A stretch of DNA of 64,000 nt from JAENVU01 sp963765075. GTDB taxonomy: Bacteria > Actinomycetota > Acidimicrobiia > IMCC26256 > JAENVU01. This document shows positions 1-8,150 of the stretch, one piece after another (within the stretch, counting starts at the first letter, position 1; the number at the start of each line of letters is the position of its first letter). The stretch spans positions 1-64,000 of the forward strand of contig CAVXVA010000002.1 in NCBI GenBank assembly GCA_963765075.1, given 5' to 3'. The translations under genes and the position numbers were made by a program. Below the pieces are notes generated by a model, which was given only the letters and a program-made list of their open reading frames with translations, searched no databases and was not told the origin of the DNA.

Positions 1-2
1 CG

Positions 3-716
3 AAGTCCGCCGACGAGATCCTCTGCATCCGCACCGCCCTGGCGATCGCCGAGGCGGCCATGGAGGACGTGGTGCGGGCCCTCGTTCCCGGCGTCACCGA
101 GCGTTCGTTGCTCGGCGTGTTCCGGGGCCGGGCCGCCGGCGCTGGGCACCCCCGAGCCGGCCAGCGAGGGCACCTTCTGCGTCGTCCCTCCTCCGGGACC
201 CGACGGCACCATCGCCGTGCGACGCATCGCCGGCGACCGGACCGTCGACGAGGGAGACCTGGTCGCACTGTCCAGCGGCGTGCTCTACGCCGGGTACGAG
301 GGTTCCGTTGGTCGCACCTGGCGCTGCTCCGGCCGTCCGGGGCACACGCTCGCGGCGGCCCAGCACTACCTCTACGCCCGTTGGCGCCGCACCTTCGACC
401 AGGTGCTCACTGCCTGCCGACCGGGCGCGACCGTGCCGACTTCGTCGACGCCCACCTCGCGGCGGGAGAGCCTCTCGGTCAGGTACCCGCTCGCCTACGG
501 GGTCGGGCTCGGATTCGAGGGCGCGATGTCCGGCAGTGCGCTGGGCCGCGATTTCGACGCCACCCGCGCCATCGACGAGGGCTCCGTGCTCTGCATCCAG
601 ATCGTCGTCAGGGGGGATCACGGCGTCTACCTGGCGTCGGAGACCGTGCAGTCACAGACCAGGGTCCGATCGTGCTCTCGACGATGAGCCACGGGCCACT
701 GTCCGTCGCCGGCTGA
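3..716 (+). pseudogene. M24-family metallopeptidase (Xaa-Pro aminopeptidase-like), 5'-partial, frameshifted
   Basis: Peptidase of the creatinase/aminopeptidase P (pita-bread) fold. It enters from outside the window, so the N-terminus is missing. The protein is spread over two frames. The opening stretch (KSADEILCIRTALAIAEAAM) is in one frame. From about position 120 another frame carries TVDEGDLVALSSGVLYAGYEG and VRYPLAYGVGLGFEGAM. A short swap back at about 430-470 gives ADFVDAHLAAGE, and the last residues (GPIVLSTMSHGPLS, stop at 714-716) are again in the first frame. The order GD-V-ALSSGVLYAGYEG, then HLAAGE, then YGVGLGFE matches the C-terminal catalytic half of M24 enzymes. At least four frame changes in 700 bp look like sequence error rather than decay. 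It precedes the GlcG-like gene and the Liv permease, perhaps as an intracellular peptidase or amidohydrolase for the imported substrate (inference). Confidence 0.6.
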
Positions 717-755
717 CGCCGGCTCCACGCATCACACACAGGGGGAATCATCATC

Positions 756-1180
756 ATGGAACTGCCCACCCGCAGGGTGCTCACGCTCGACGCCGTGAGG
801 GAGGTCGTCGCCGCGGCCCGGGCGCACGGCGCCTCTCGGCCACGACGCGTCGATCATCGTTGTGGTCGACGACGGCGCCCACCTCCTGTTCCTCGAGCGC
901 GAGGGACGGCATCCCCCACGGCACCGTCGAGGTCGCCACCCTCAAAGCGCAGATCTCGGCTCGGTTCGGAGTGCCGTCGAAGAACTTCCGCGACGCCGTC
1001 GACGAGGGCCTGGTCGGGTTGGTCGGCCTGCCCGGCATGGCGGCCTTCGAAGGCGCAGTGCCGCTCCTCGTCGACGGCCAGTGCCTCGGGGCGATCGCTA
1101 CAAGCGGCATCGACGAGGCGATGGACGGCGCCATGAGCCAGGCCGGGGCCGACCGTCTCGTCGAACTCGTCGGTAGCTGA
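756..1180 (+). pseudogene. GlcG/HbpS-like (DUF336) heme-binding domain protein, frameshifted
   Basis: About 140 residues of the GlcG/HbpS family, small proteins found in glycolate-utilisation loci and as extracellular heme sensors. The start ATG at 756 follows a GGGGGAA ribosome site. Three frames are needed: MELPTRRVLTLDAVREVVAAA, then IIVVVDDGAHLLFLEREG, then HGTVEVATLKAQISARFGVPSKNF through GLVGLPGMAAFEGAVPLLVDGQ. The closing CLGAIATSGIDEAMDGAMSQ is the usual end of the family, where G-A-I-G-V-SG normally appears. Both frame changes fall in GC-rich runs near 835 and 905, so I read it as an intact gene with sequence errors. It lies between an M24 peptidase and a branched-chain-type permease, and its function there is unknown. 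Confidence 0.6.
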
Positions 1181-1256
1181 AGCCCGTCATCGCGGGCACC
1201 CGCCCGCCCAGGGGTGTTGGACGGCGATGCCGTCCAGCGGGGAGTGAGAGCGAAAG

Positions 1257-2527
1257 ATGACTGATCTGCTGCCGTTCATCGTGAGCGGCCTGGCGGCCGG
1301 GGCCCTCTACGGGCTCGCCGGGACCGGGCTCGTGCTCACGTACAAGACGTCCGGCATCTTCAATCTGGGCTACGGCGCGCTGCTCGTGACCGTGGCCGCC
1401 TACGTCATGTACTTCCTGCACTACGACCACGGCTCGAGCTGGAAGCTGTCGGCTCTTATCGCAGTGGGGGTAGTCGGGCCGCTGATCTGTTCCCGCCATG
1501 GAGGTGCTCGATCGCCACCTCGCGCCCCAACCGGTGGGATTGAAGGTGGTGGGGACGGTCGGCATCGTGCTCCTCGTCCAGGGCCTCGGCGTCATCAAGT
1601 ACGGCACCAAGAGCATCCCCGCCAAGCCGTACCTGCCGAGCGCGACCAAGTCGGTGGAGAATCGCGGAACGTTCGTCACCTATCAACAGATGACGATCTT
1701 CGCCATCGCCCTGGTGGCCGTGCTCGGCTTCTACCTGTTCTTCCGTCGGTCGCGGCACAGGGGTGGCGATGCGCTCGGTGGTCGACGACACCGAGCTGGT
1801 CGGGCTGCACGGCACCAACGCCCGCTCGGTCCGCCGGACCGCGTCCATGATCGGGTGCACGTTCGCTGCGCTCACGGGCTGGCTGATCTTCCCGGTGCTC
1901 GGGCTGAACGCCATCGTGCTGACGTTCCTCGTCCTCCAGGCGGTCGGCGCCGCTGCCATCGGTGGCTTCTCGAGCATCCCGCTGACGTTCCTCGGAGGGC
2001 TCCTGATCGGTGTCGGCTCCGACATCTCCAAGAAGTACGTCGTCACCAACCCGAGCCTGGCCGGCGTGCCGGGAGCACTTCCCTTCATCTTCCTGTTCAT
2101 CGTCCTGCTGGTGCTCCCGAAGCGCCGCCTTCGCCCTCCGTCGTTGGTGGAGCGCAAGCCGGCGCTCCCGTGGCAGGCGCCGGCCTCGATCCGGATCGTC
2201 GCCGCAGTGGTGGTGGTCGGTGTCCTGCTCGTTATCCCGAGCATCGTCGGGAACGACTTGTCCTACTGGACCACCGGGCTGACCCAGGCGATCCTGCTCC
2301 TCTCGCTCGGGCTCCTGGTGCGCACGTCGGGGATGGTGTCGCTGTGCCAGGTGGCCTTCGCCGCCATCGGCGCAGTGGCGTTCTCCCAGTTCGCCGTCGA
2401 CCACGGGCTGCCCTGGCTGCTCGGGCTGCTCCTGGCCGGCCTGGTCGTCGTGCCCGTCGCCGCCCTGGTCGCCATCCCGGCCATCCGCCTCTCGGGCATC
2501 TTCCTCGCTCTCGCCACCTTCGCCTGG
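1257..2527 (+). pseudogene. LivH-LivM fused branched-chain-type ABC permease, frameshifted and 3'-truncated
   Basis: Membrane permease of a HAAT/branched-chain amino acid type importer. The ATG at 1257 follows GGGGAGTGAGAG. The LivH half runs through three frames (MTDLLPFIVSGLAAGALYGL; then GTVGIVLLVQGLGVIKYGT; then LTGWLIFPVLGLNAIVLTFL), with shifts near 1490 and 1755. From about 2150 the same frame runs without a stop into a LivM half (LLLSLGLLVRTSGMVSLCQV, then AIPAIRLSGIFLALATF), so the two permease subunits are one polypeptide. LivM normally has about 300 residues but only about 115 are present. At about 2,520-2,530 the reading passes into the antisense of an acyl-CoA dehydrogenase and soon stops at 2635. 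This is a breakpoint or a mis-join, not a natural C-terminus. Confidence 0.7.
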
Positions 2528-3237
2528 TCCGCACCGGTGGTCGGATCGTCGAGCACACACGCCGCCGCCTGGGTGGCCACTCGGGCCAACTCGGCTCGCA
2601 CCGCCATGTCGGCGCAGAGGTGCTTGACCGCTTGAAACGACCCGATCGGTCGATCGAACTGCTGGCGTTCCTGTGCGTAGTCGACTGCCATCTCCGCGAG
2701 CCGATCCGCCATTCCCACGCAGTAGGCCGCCGTCAGGAGCGCACCCTGGTCCCACAGGTCGGCGAAACTCCCGTCGATCGGGCTGCCGAGCACACCGTGC
2801 TCGTGGATACGCCAGACCGGAGTCAGCGGATCGAGAGGCCACGTCGCCTGCTCCCCCACCTCCAGGGCCTCGACGGGAACCACCAGCCCTTGCGACCGCC
2901 GCGGATCGACCACCACGACGTCGTCGACCAGGCCGAGGAACTCCACCAGATCCGACCCGGCGAGCGACGCGTCGTACCCGGTGGTGATCCGCTCGCGACC
3001 GAAGCACCACACGAGCGGCCCGGGCACGAGACCCCGACCGAGCTCTTCGTACACCACTACCGCATCGGCCCAACTGAACCCGTCGGCCCGCAGCGAGAAC
3101 ACGCCCGCTTCGGCCAACTCGGCGTGCACGGACCGGTCGAACCCGCCCCGCACGCGGTCCATGGGGAATCGACCCTCGACCAAGGACCGAATGCCGTCCC
3201 GCAGCGCCCGTTGATCGTCGGTCAGATCGAAGTTCAT
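2527..3237 (-). pseudogene. acyl-CoA dehydrogenase, second subunit type, 3'-truncated
   Basis: FAD-dependent acyl-CoA dehydrogenase of the short, divergent FadE type that usually pairs with a full-length partner. It starts at 3237 (MNFDLTDDQRALRDGIRSLV) with an ATGA overlap on the upstream dehydrogenase's stop, so the two are translationally coupled. About 236 residues remain: the N-terminal helical domain, a degenerate middle domain, and the start of the C-terminal helical domain (YAQERQQFDRPIGSFQAVKH, a strong family motif). The normal end with the LHGGIGFTWE-like segment is missing. After about LDDPTTG the frame runs into the antisense of the LivHM permease. The gene was probably intact in the organism or before rearrangement. 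Paired FadE proteins of this kind form heteromers that oxidise bulky CoA esters such as steroid side chains; a similar role here is inferred. Confidence 0.75.
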
Positions 3238-4373
3238 CGCGGCTCCCGAGGCAGGCCGAGGACACGTTCGCCGAGAATGTTGCGTTGAATCTGCGACGTG
3301 CCCGCAGCGATCGTGAACGCCAGCGACCGCAACCGTTCTTCGACGAACGGGCCCTCGCCGTCGACGGTCAGGATGTCGCGCTCGAGCACCTTGAGGGCCA
3401 ACTCCCCCATCTTCTGGCACACCTCGCTGTAGGCGAGCTTGATCATGAACGGCCCGCGACCGGCGACGCCTCGCGCCGACTGGGTGACGTTGCGTTTGGT
3501 GAGCGCCCAGATGGCGTCGAGGTCTGCGGCAATGTGTCCGAGTTCGCGGCGGTGACCAGGGTCGGTGACATACGGAGCGAGGTCTTCGACCAATCGGGTC
3601 GCGTCGACCAGGTCGCTCACGAACGCCGTTCCCCGTTCGAAGGCCAGGGTGACGTTGGTGACCCGCCAGCCGTCGTTCTCCTCACCGACCCGGCACTCGA
3701 GGGGGACTCGCACCTCGTCCAAGAAGAGCTCCGCGAACTCCGACGACCCGAGGACGGTCTTCAGGGGCCTCACCTCGATGCCCGGCAAGTCCATCGGCAA
3801 CATCAACCACGTGATGCCCTTGTGCTTGGGTGCGTCGGGATCGGTACGGACGAGCAACTCGCCGAAGTCACCGATCTGACCGTACGAACACCAGATCTTC
3901 TGACCGGTGACGACGTAGTGATCGCCGTCACGCACGGCGCGGGTCCGCAGCGATGCAAGGTCGGAGCCCGCACCGGGCTCCGAGAATCCCTGGCACCACA
4001 CCTCTTCGCCCCGGAGGATCTTGGGGAGGTGCGCCTCCTTCTGTTCCGCGGTGCCCTCGGCCACGATGGTCGGACCGGCGTGGAGCAGCCCCACGAAGTT
4101 GACGCCGACGTAGGGAGCCCGCGCCCGGGTGGTCTCTTCGAGGAACACGAGCTGCTGGCTCGGTGGCGCGGCCTGGCCGCCGTACTCCTTGGGCCAGTTG
4201 AGGCCGGCGTACCCGGCGTCGAACAGACGTCGCTGCCAATCGGTGTCCCAGATACGGCGCGCGTCCCAGTCGTCGCGGTGCGGTTGGGGTGCCAGATCGG
4301 CCAGAGCCGTCTGCAACCAGGCGCGCAGGTCGGCCCGGAATGCTTCGTCGTCGTCTGAGAACCGCAGGTCCAT
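3234..4373 (-). CDS. acyl-CoA dehydrogenase
   Basis: Full-length (379 residues) FAD-dependent acyl-CoA dehydrogenase, which introduces an alpha-beta double bond into an acyl-CoA and passes electrons to ETF. Visible features are the N-terminal helical domain, the family signature CQGFSEPGAGSDLASLRTRA in the flavin-binding region (about residues 128-147), the FERGTAF segment at about 245, and the C-terminal AAGTSQIQRNILGERVLGLP typical of long FadE enzymes. The ATG at 4373 lies 23 bp below one of the four ATCTGACG-type palindromes, so this is probably a regulated promoter. It overlaps the downstream truncated dehydrogenase by 4 bp, suggesting a heteromeric pair. The substrate cannot be read from sequence; the neighbourhood points to bulky or cyclic acyl-CoAs. 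Confidence 0.9.
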   Translation of the reverse strand: MDLRFSDDDEAFRADLRAWLQTALADLAPQPHRDDWDARRIWDTDWQRRLFDAGYAGLNWPKEYGGQAAPPSQQLVFLEETTRARAPYVGVNFVGLLHAGPTIVAEGTAEQKEAHLPKILRGEEVWCQGFSEPGAGSDLASLRTRAVRDGDHYVVTGQKIWCSYGQIGDFGELLVRTDPDAPKHKGITWLMLPMDLPGIEVRPLKTVLGSSEFAELFLDEVRVPLECRVGEENDGWRVTNVTLAFERGTAFVSDLVDATRLVEDLAPYVTDPGHRRELGHIAADLDAIWALTKRNVTQSARGVAGRGPFMIKLAYSEVCQKMGELALKVLERDILTVDGEGPFVEERLRSLAFTIAAGTSQIQRNILGERVLGLPREPR

Positions 4374-4395
4374 GAGGCGGGCAGTCTAGAGAGGA

Positions 4396-4412
4396 CCTGA
4401 CGGGTCATCAGA
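4396..4412 (-). promoter_or_regulatory. palindromic operator, site A of four (ATCTGACG-N3-CGTCAGAT family)
   Basis: CCTGACGGGTCATCAGA: arms CTGACG and CATCAG differ from perfect symmetry at one base. It lies 23 bp upstream of the acyl-CoA dehydrogenase start. It shares arm sequence and spacing with sites at 8113, 34221 and 43883. The size and 3-bp centre suit a TetR-family dimer (inference). Confidence 0.6.
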
Positions 4413-4524
4413 TTCCTGGTGGGTCGGCGAGAAACCTCTTAGGTTCGGGGTTCGAGCGTCGGATACCGACGATCGGACCCCAAACGCGGTGGCTCGCTGG
4501 GATCGTCGTGAGGCGCGGGTCGCG

Positions 4525-5931
4525 TCAGCGACTGGACCGCCGCGATCGATTCCCGGGAGCTCCGTTGGTGCGACTGGATTTGGCGCCGACACCCGAGCGG
4601 GCCGGACCACCCTGGTCGCCGTGCGCGTTCGTCCGTTCGCGCCGCTCGCCGTCTCGCGGCTTGGAATCGCGGCGTTCGCCGTCGCGGGAGTCGCGGGGCT
4701 GCGCGTCACGCGGCTTCGAGTCACGGGGCTTGGCGTCGCGGGGGTTGTCGCTCCGGCCGTTGCGGTCCCGAGGGTTGTTGTCTCGCCGGGCCCGACTTCC
4801 GTTGTTCCGGGGTGGACGAGACCGCTTCTGGGGCGAACGATCGGGCTCGACCAAGCCCAGCTCCCGCTGCAGGCTCAGACTCGACCGCACCTGGTCGGGC
4901 AACACGAACGAGACGACGACGCCGGTCGCGCCCTTCCGAGCCGTCCGGCCCGAACGATGCACGTACGCCTTCGCGTCCTCGGGTGGATCGAAGTGCACGA
5001 CGCACGCGACGTCGTCGACGTGAATGCCACGTGCGGCGACGTCGGTCGCGACCAACGCGTGCACACGACCACGAGTGAAGTCAGCCAACGCGCGATCGCG
5101 CTTGGCCTGGGACAGACCCCCGTGGATCGGAGCGGCCTGCACGCCACCATTCGACAACTTCTTCGCCACCTTGTCGGCACCGTGGCGGGTACGACAGAAG
5201 ACGATCGTCGGGCCTTCCTCTTCGATGACCTCGGCGGCGCGCGTGACCCGCGCTTCGTTGGTCACCCGTTCGAAGCGATGCTCGGCATCGGCCGCGTCAG
5301 TCTCGACTCCGGCAACTTCGTGGCGGACCGGGAACCGCTGATAGTCGTCGGTCAGGACGCCGACCGCGCCGTCGAGTGTCGCCGAGAACAGCAGCGTCTG
5401 ACGGTCTTCACTGGTCTGATCGAGGATCCGCCGGACCGCGGGCAGGAAGCCCATGTCGGCCATCCGGTCGGCCTCGTCGATGACGACGATCTCAACCTTG
5501 TCGAGCACCAGCGCGCGCTGTTGAATCAGGTCTTCGAGCCGGCCCGGGCAGGCCACCAGGATCTCCACTCCCTTGCGGAGCGCCCGCTTCTGCGGCTCAT
5601 ACCCAACGCCGCCGTAGATCGCGAACACGCGCTGGTTGCGCACGTCGGCGAGCGGTTCGAGTTCCCGCACGATCTGGGCGGCGAGTTCCCGGGTCGGAGC
5701 CAGGACCAGGGCGCTGGGTCGGCGCGGCCGCGACCGGCCGGCCCGCTCGACGGTCGGGGCTCCGAAGGCGATCGTCTTGCCGGAGCCGGTCGGGGCCCGG
5801 CCACAGACGTCCTTGCCCGCAAGGGCGTCGGGAATCGTCGCGGCCTGAACCGGGAATGGTTCCATGATGCCGCGCTCGTTGAGAGCCGCGACGAGATCAC
5901 GCGCGAGGCCAAGATCAGAAAAGGTGGGCAC
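4525..5931 (-). CDS. DEAD-box ATP-dependent RNA helicase, RhlE-like, with RD-rich tail
   Basis: RNA helicase (468 residues) that unwinds structured RNA, typically in ribosome assembly, RNA decay or cold adaptation. The GTG at 5931 opens VPTFSDLGLARDLVAAL, a Q-motif region, followed by APTGSGKT (Walker A, about residue 45), PTRELAAQI, VACPGRLEDL, VIDEADRMADMGF (a true DEAD box), LFSATL, TIVFCRTRHGADKVA, LVATDVAARGIHVDDV and YVHRSGRTARKG: a complete motif set. From about residue 365 the protein becomes a low-complexity tail rich in R, D, N, P and S, built from short repeats such as RDSKPRDAQPRDSRDGE, probably a disordered RNA-binding extension. It stands alone, with a 150-bp gap to the dehydrogenase operon downstream and a 160-bp gap upstream. 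Confidence 0.92.
   Translation of the reverse strand: MPTFSDLGLARDLVAALNERGIMEPFPVQAATIPDALAGKDVCGRAPTGSGKTIAFGAPTVERAGRSRPRRPSALVLAPTRELAAQIVRELEPLADVRNQRVFAIYGGVGYEPQKRALRKGVEILVACPGRLEDLIQQRALVLDKVEIVVIDEADRMADMGFLPAVRRILDQTSEDRQTLLFSATLDGAVGVLTDDYQRFPVRHEVAGVETDAADAEHRFERVTNEARVTRAAEVIEEEGPTIVFCRTRHGADKVAKKLSNGGVQAAPIHGGLSQAKRDRALADFTRGRVHALVATDVAARGIHVDDVACVVHFDPPEDAKAYVHRSGRTARKGATGVVVSFVLPDQVRSSLSLQRELGLVEPDRSPQKRSRPPRNNGSRARRDNNPRDRNGRSDNPRDAKPRDSKPRDAQPRDSRDGERRDSKPRDGERRERTNAHGDQGGPARSGVGAKSSRTNGAPGNRSRRSSR
4611..4770 (-). repeat. low-complexity repeat encoding the helicase RD/KPRD tail
   Basis: Imperfect tandem copies of a short unit reading RD(S/A)(K/Q)P or RDGERRDSKP in the helicase frame, with recurring DNA words such as GCGTCACG and GAGTCACGGG. 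The repeat probably expands and contracts between strains and may be hard to assemble. Confidence 0.6.
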
Positions 5932-6093
5932 TGGTACTCCTCACCCGCTTCAGCGGGTTGTCGTTCCGCGCGGCGGAATGACAGGAATGTCTCCAGCGCG
6001 GCTGTCCGGCGAGATGCGGACCCTGTGAGACTACTCGCACCGCGCCCGCGAACTGGAACGACGTGACCGAAGGCTCGTTCGCACCGAATCCGA

Positions 6094-6858
6094 TCAGTGG
6101 TCGCCGGCCTCGATCAACGTGCTCCGGAGCGATGCGATGGCCGACGACTCCAGGCCTGCGGCCCGGAGGTATCCCTCGATCGAACCGTGCTCGCGCTCGA
6201 TACCGGCGAGCACCGTGCGCATCGTCAACGCCTGCGCGCCGTACTGCTGGCCGGCAACCTCAATGGCTCCACCGGTGGGTTCGGCGCGCTCGTGGTGGCG
6301 AGCGATGACGGTGGGCATTCGCGTCTCGGTGAACGCGAAGTCGGCTGCGATCGCGTCATCGGGCACTCCGCAGGCACCCAGGATCAAGGCCGAGGTGAGC
6401 CCGGTTCGGTCCTTCCCCGCCGCACAGTGGAACACCACCGGCTGGGTCGACGCGTCGGCGATGATCCGCAGTACGTCGGCGAAGCGATGCCCGTACTGGG
6501 CCAGCATGAAAAGGTAGATCTCGTCGAGCGTCCGGAACTCGGGTTCTTTGCGCCGCTGCCGCTTCGGCTCGGCCGGTTCGCGCGTCGAATCGACGATCGG
6601 GAGGTGGAGTTGGCGGACGAACGGCGCCAACGGACCGTGCCCGTAGTCCTGGACCTCGTGTGGCGCGCGCAAGTCGATCACCGTTGCGATCGCCAAGATG
6701 TCGCGCAGGTAGCCGACATCGCGAGGGGTGAGGCCACTCAAGGAATCCGACCGGAACACCCGGCCGCGACGTACCACCCTGCCGGTGGTCGTCACATGAC
6801 CGCCCAAATCACGGAAGTTCGCCGGACCCTCGAGTGGGACCAGACGATCGGTGCCCAT
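6094..6858 (-). CDS. protein-tyrosine phosphatase (PtpB/Y_phosphatase3 type)
   Basis: Tyrosine or phosphoinositide phosphatase of 254 residues, the usual length. The N-terminal GPANFRDLGGHVTTTGRVVR and RVFRSDSLSGLTP are the entry motifs of the Y_phosphatase3 family. The catalytic P-loop is HCAAGKDRTG at about residue 145, giving nucleophilic Cys and phosphate-binding Arg in the CX5R arrangement. It begins 6 bp after the amidohydrolase stop, so the two are probably co-transcribed from the promoter carrying operator B. Relatives include M. tuberculosis PtpB, but no secretion signal is visible and the role is more likely housekeeping dephosphorylation. The link with the amidohydrolase is contextual only. 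Confidence 0.85.
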   Translation of the reverse strand: MGTDRLVPLEGPANFRDLGGHVTTTGRVVRRGRVFRSDSLSGLTPRDVGYLRDILAIATVIDLRAPHEVQDYGHGPLAPFVRQLHLPIVDSTREPAEPKRQRRKEPEFRTLDEIYLFMLAQYGHRFADVLRIIADASTQPVVFHCAAGKDRTGLTSALILGACGVPDDAIAADFAFTETRMPTVIARHHERAEPTGGAIEVAGQQYGAQALTMRTVLAGIEREHGSIEGYLRAAGLESSAIASLRSTLIEAGDH

Positions 6859-6864
6859 GCCGCC

Positions 6865-8091
6865 CTACCGGTCGAGGTCGAGGCCGAGCATACGGATCGC
6901 GTTACCGCGCACGATCTTGTACACGACGTCGGCCGGAAGGTGCCCCATCATGGCCTGGGCCACCTCGAGCGTGTGCGGCCACGTCGAATCGGTGTGGGGA
7001 TAGTCGGTTTCGAACGTGATGTTGTCGACCCCAACCCGGTGCAGTGACTCGAGACCGTGCACGTCCCGGAAGAAGCAGCCGAACACCTGACGGAAGTAGT
7101 AAGTCGACGGCGGTTCCGGAACGAGGTCCTTGACGCCGCCCCACGCGCGATGTTCTTTCCACACGTCGTCGACCCGTTCGAGGATGTAGGGCAACCAGCC
7201 GATCTGGCCCTCGGAATACGCGAGTTTGAGGTCGGGATAGCGCACCAGCACGCCGGAGAAGAGGAAGTCCGCCAGGCTGGCCATCGCGTTGCCGAAGCTC
7301 AGACTCGCGGCAACGGCCACGGGTGCGTCGGGTGAGGTCGCCGGCATCCGTGAGCTGGATCCGATATGCATACACACGACGTTGTTGGTCTCTTGACACG
7401 CCACGAAGAACGGGTCCCACTCCCCGGAGTGGATGCTCGGCAGACCGAGGTGCGGTGGGATCTCCGAGAAGCACACCGCGCGCACACCGCGCGCCGCGTT
7501 CCGGCGAACTTCGGCGGCGGCCAGTTCGGCATCCCACAACGGCACGATGATGAGCGGTACGAGCCGACCACCGCTGTCACCACACCATTCCTCGACCATC
7601 CAGTCGTTGTACGCCGTGACACAGGCGGCCGCGAGTTCGCGGTCTTTGGCCTCGAGGAACGTCTGCCCGCAAAAGCGCGGAAAGGTCGGGAACGACACCG
7701 ACGCTTCGACGTGATTCATCTCCATGTCGGCGATACGAGCCTTGGGGTCGTAACAACCGGGGCGCATCTCGTCGTAGGTGATCGGCGACATCGTCATGTC
7801 GTCCCGATCGAATCCGACCGCCGCCACATGGCGCTTGTTGATGTAGACGAGATCTTCATAGACCCAGCAGTCGGCCTGGGGTCCGTCGGGGTCGAAGGTC
7901 TGCTCATAGGTACCGCCACCGATGTGGCGCATCGTTCCGATGCCTCGGCGCTCGACGTGCGGGCCGGCCTCCCGGAACTTCTCGGGCAGCCACGTCTTCC
8001 ACAAATGCGCCGGTTCGACGACGTGATCGTCGACGCTGACAATCCGCGGAATCGGGGTACCCGAAGGTCCGGGTTCGACGACTGCCGTCAT
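6865..8091 (-). CDS. amidohydrolase family protein (ACMSD-like, Amidohydro_2), paralog A
   Basis: Metal-dependent TIM-barrel hydrolase or decarboxylase of 408 residues. IVSVDDHVVEPAHLW carries the N-terminal D-x-H metal motif with the usual H-x-H changed to DDH, as is common in this actinobacterial subgroup. VCMHIGSSS gives the next metal His (about residue 240), and TFETDYPHTDSTWP the late Asp (about 355). I chose the ATG at 8091 because the palindrome at 8113-8133 lies just upstream and the longer frame would run through it. It is closely related along its length to the gene at 42648-43868 (shared VSFPTFPRFCGQTFLE-type block, AYSEGQIGW, GNAIRMLGLDL-type end), which has the same kind of operator. 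Relatives act on CoA-pathway or aromatic ring-cleavage intermediates; the substrate is unknown here. Confidence 0.85.
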   Translation of the reverse strand: MTAVVEPGPSGTPIPRIVSVDDHVVEPAHLWKTWLPEKFREAGPHVERRGIGTMRHIGGGTYEQTFDPDGPQADCWVYEDLVYINKRHVAAVGFDRDDMTMSPITYDEMRPGCYDPKARIADMEMNHVEASVSFPTFPRFCGQTFLEAKDRELAAACVTAYNDWMVEEWCGDSGGRLVPLIIVPLWDAELAAAEVRRNAARGVRAVCFSEIPPHLGLPSIHSGEWDPFFVACQETNNVVCMHIGSSSRMPATSPDAPVAVAASLSFGNAMASLADFLFSGVLVRYPDLKLAYSEGQIGWLPYILERVDDVWKEHRAWGGVKDLVPEPPSTYYFRQVFGCFFRDVHGLESLHRVGVDNITFETDYPHTDSTWPHTLEVAQAMMGHLPADVVYKIVRGNAIRMLGLDLDR

Positions 8092-8112
8092 GGAGATGGT
8101 CCCTCTCGCCGA

Positions 8113-8133
8113 AATCTGACGGGTCGTCAGATT
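8113..8133 (-). promoter_or_regulatory. palindromic operator, site B (best match)
   Basis: A perfect palindrome with 9-bp arms (AATCTGACG and CGTCAGATT) around GGT, centred about 32 bp upstream of the amidohydrolase ATG. The perfect symmetry and recurrence at three other promoters make it the reference copy of the motif. Confidence 0.7.
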
Positions 8134-8150
8134 ATCGAGCCGCCGGTCGG

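Noticed and set aside
3285..4358. A 357-residue frame antisense to the acyl-CoA dehydrogenase
   Set aside because: The sense strand holds a complete, motif-rich dehydrogenase; the antisense reading has no recognisable domain.
5932..6093. A cold-shock leader or riboswitch before the helicase
   Set aside because: Short GC hairpins are present, but nothing matches a known riboswitch, and no conserved arrangement can be judged from one sequence.
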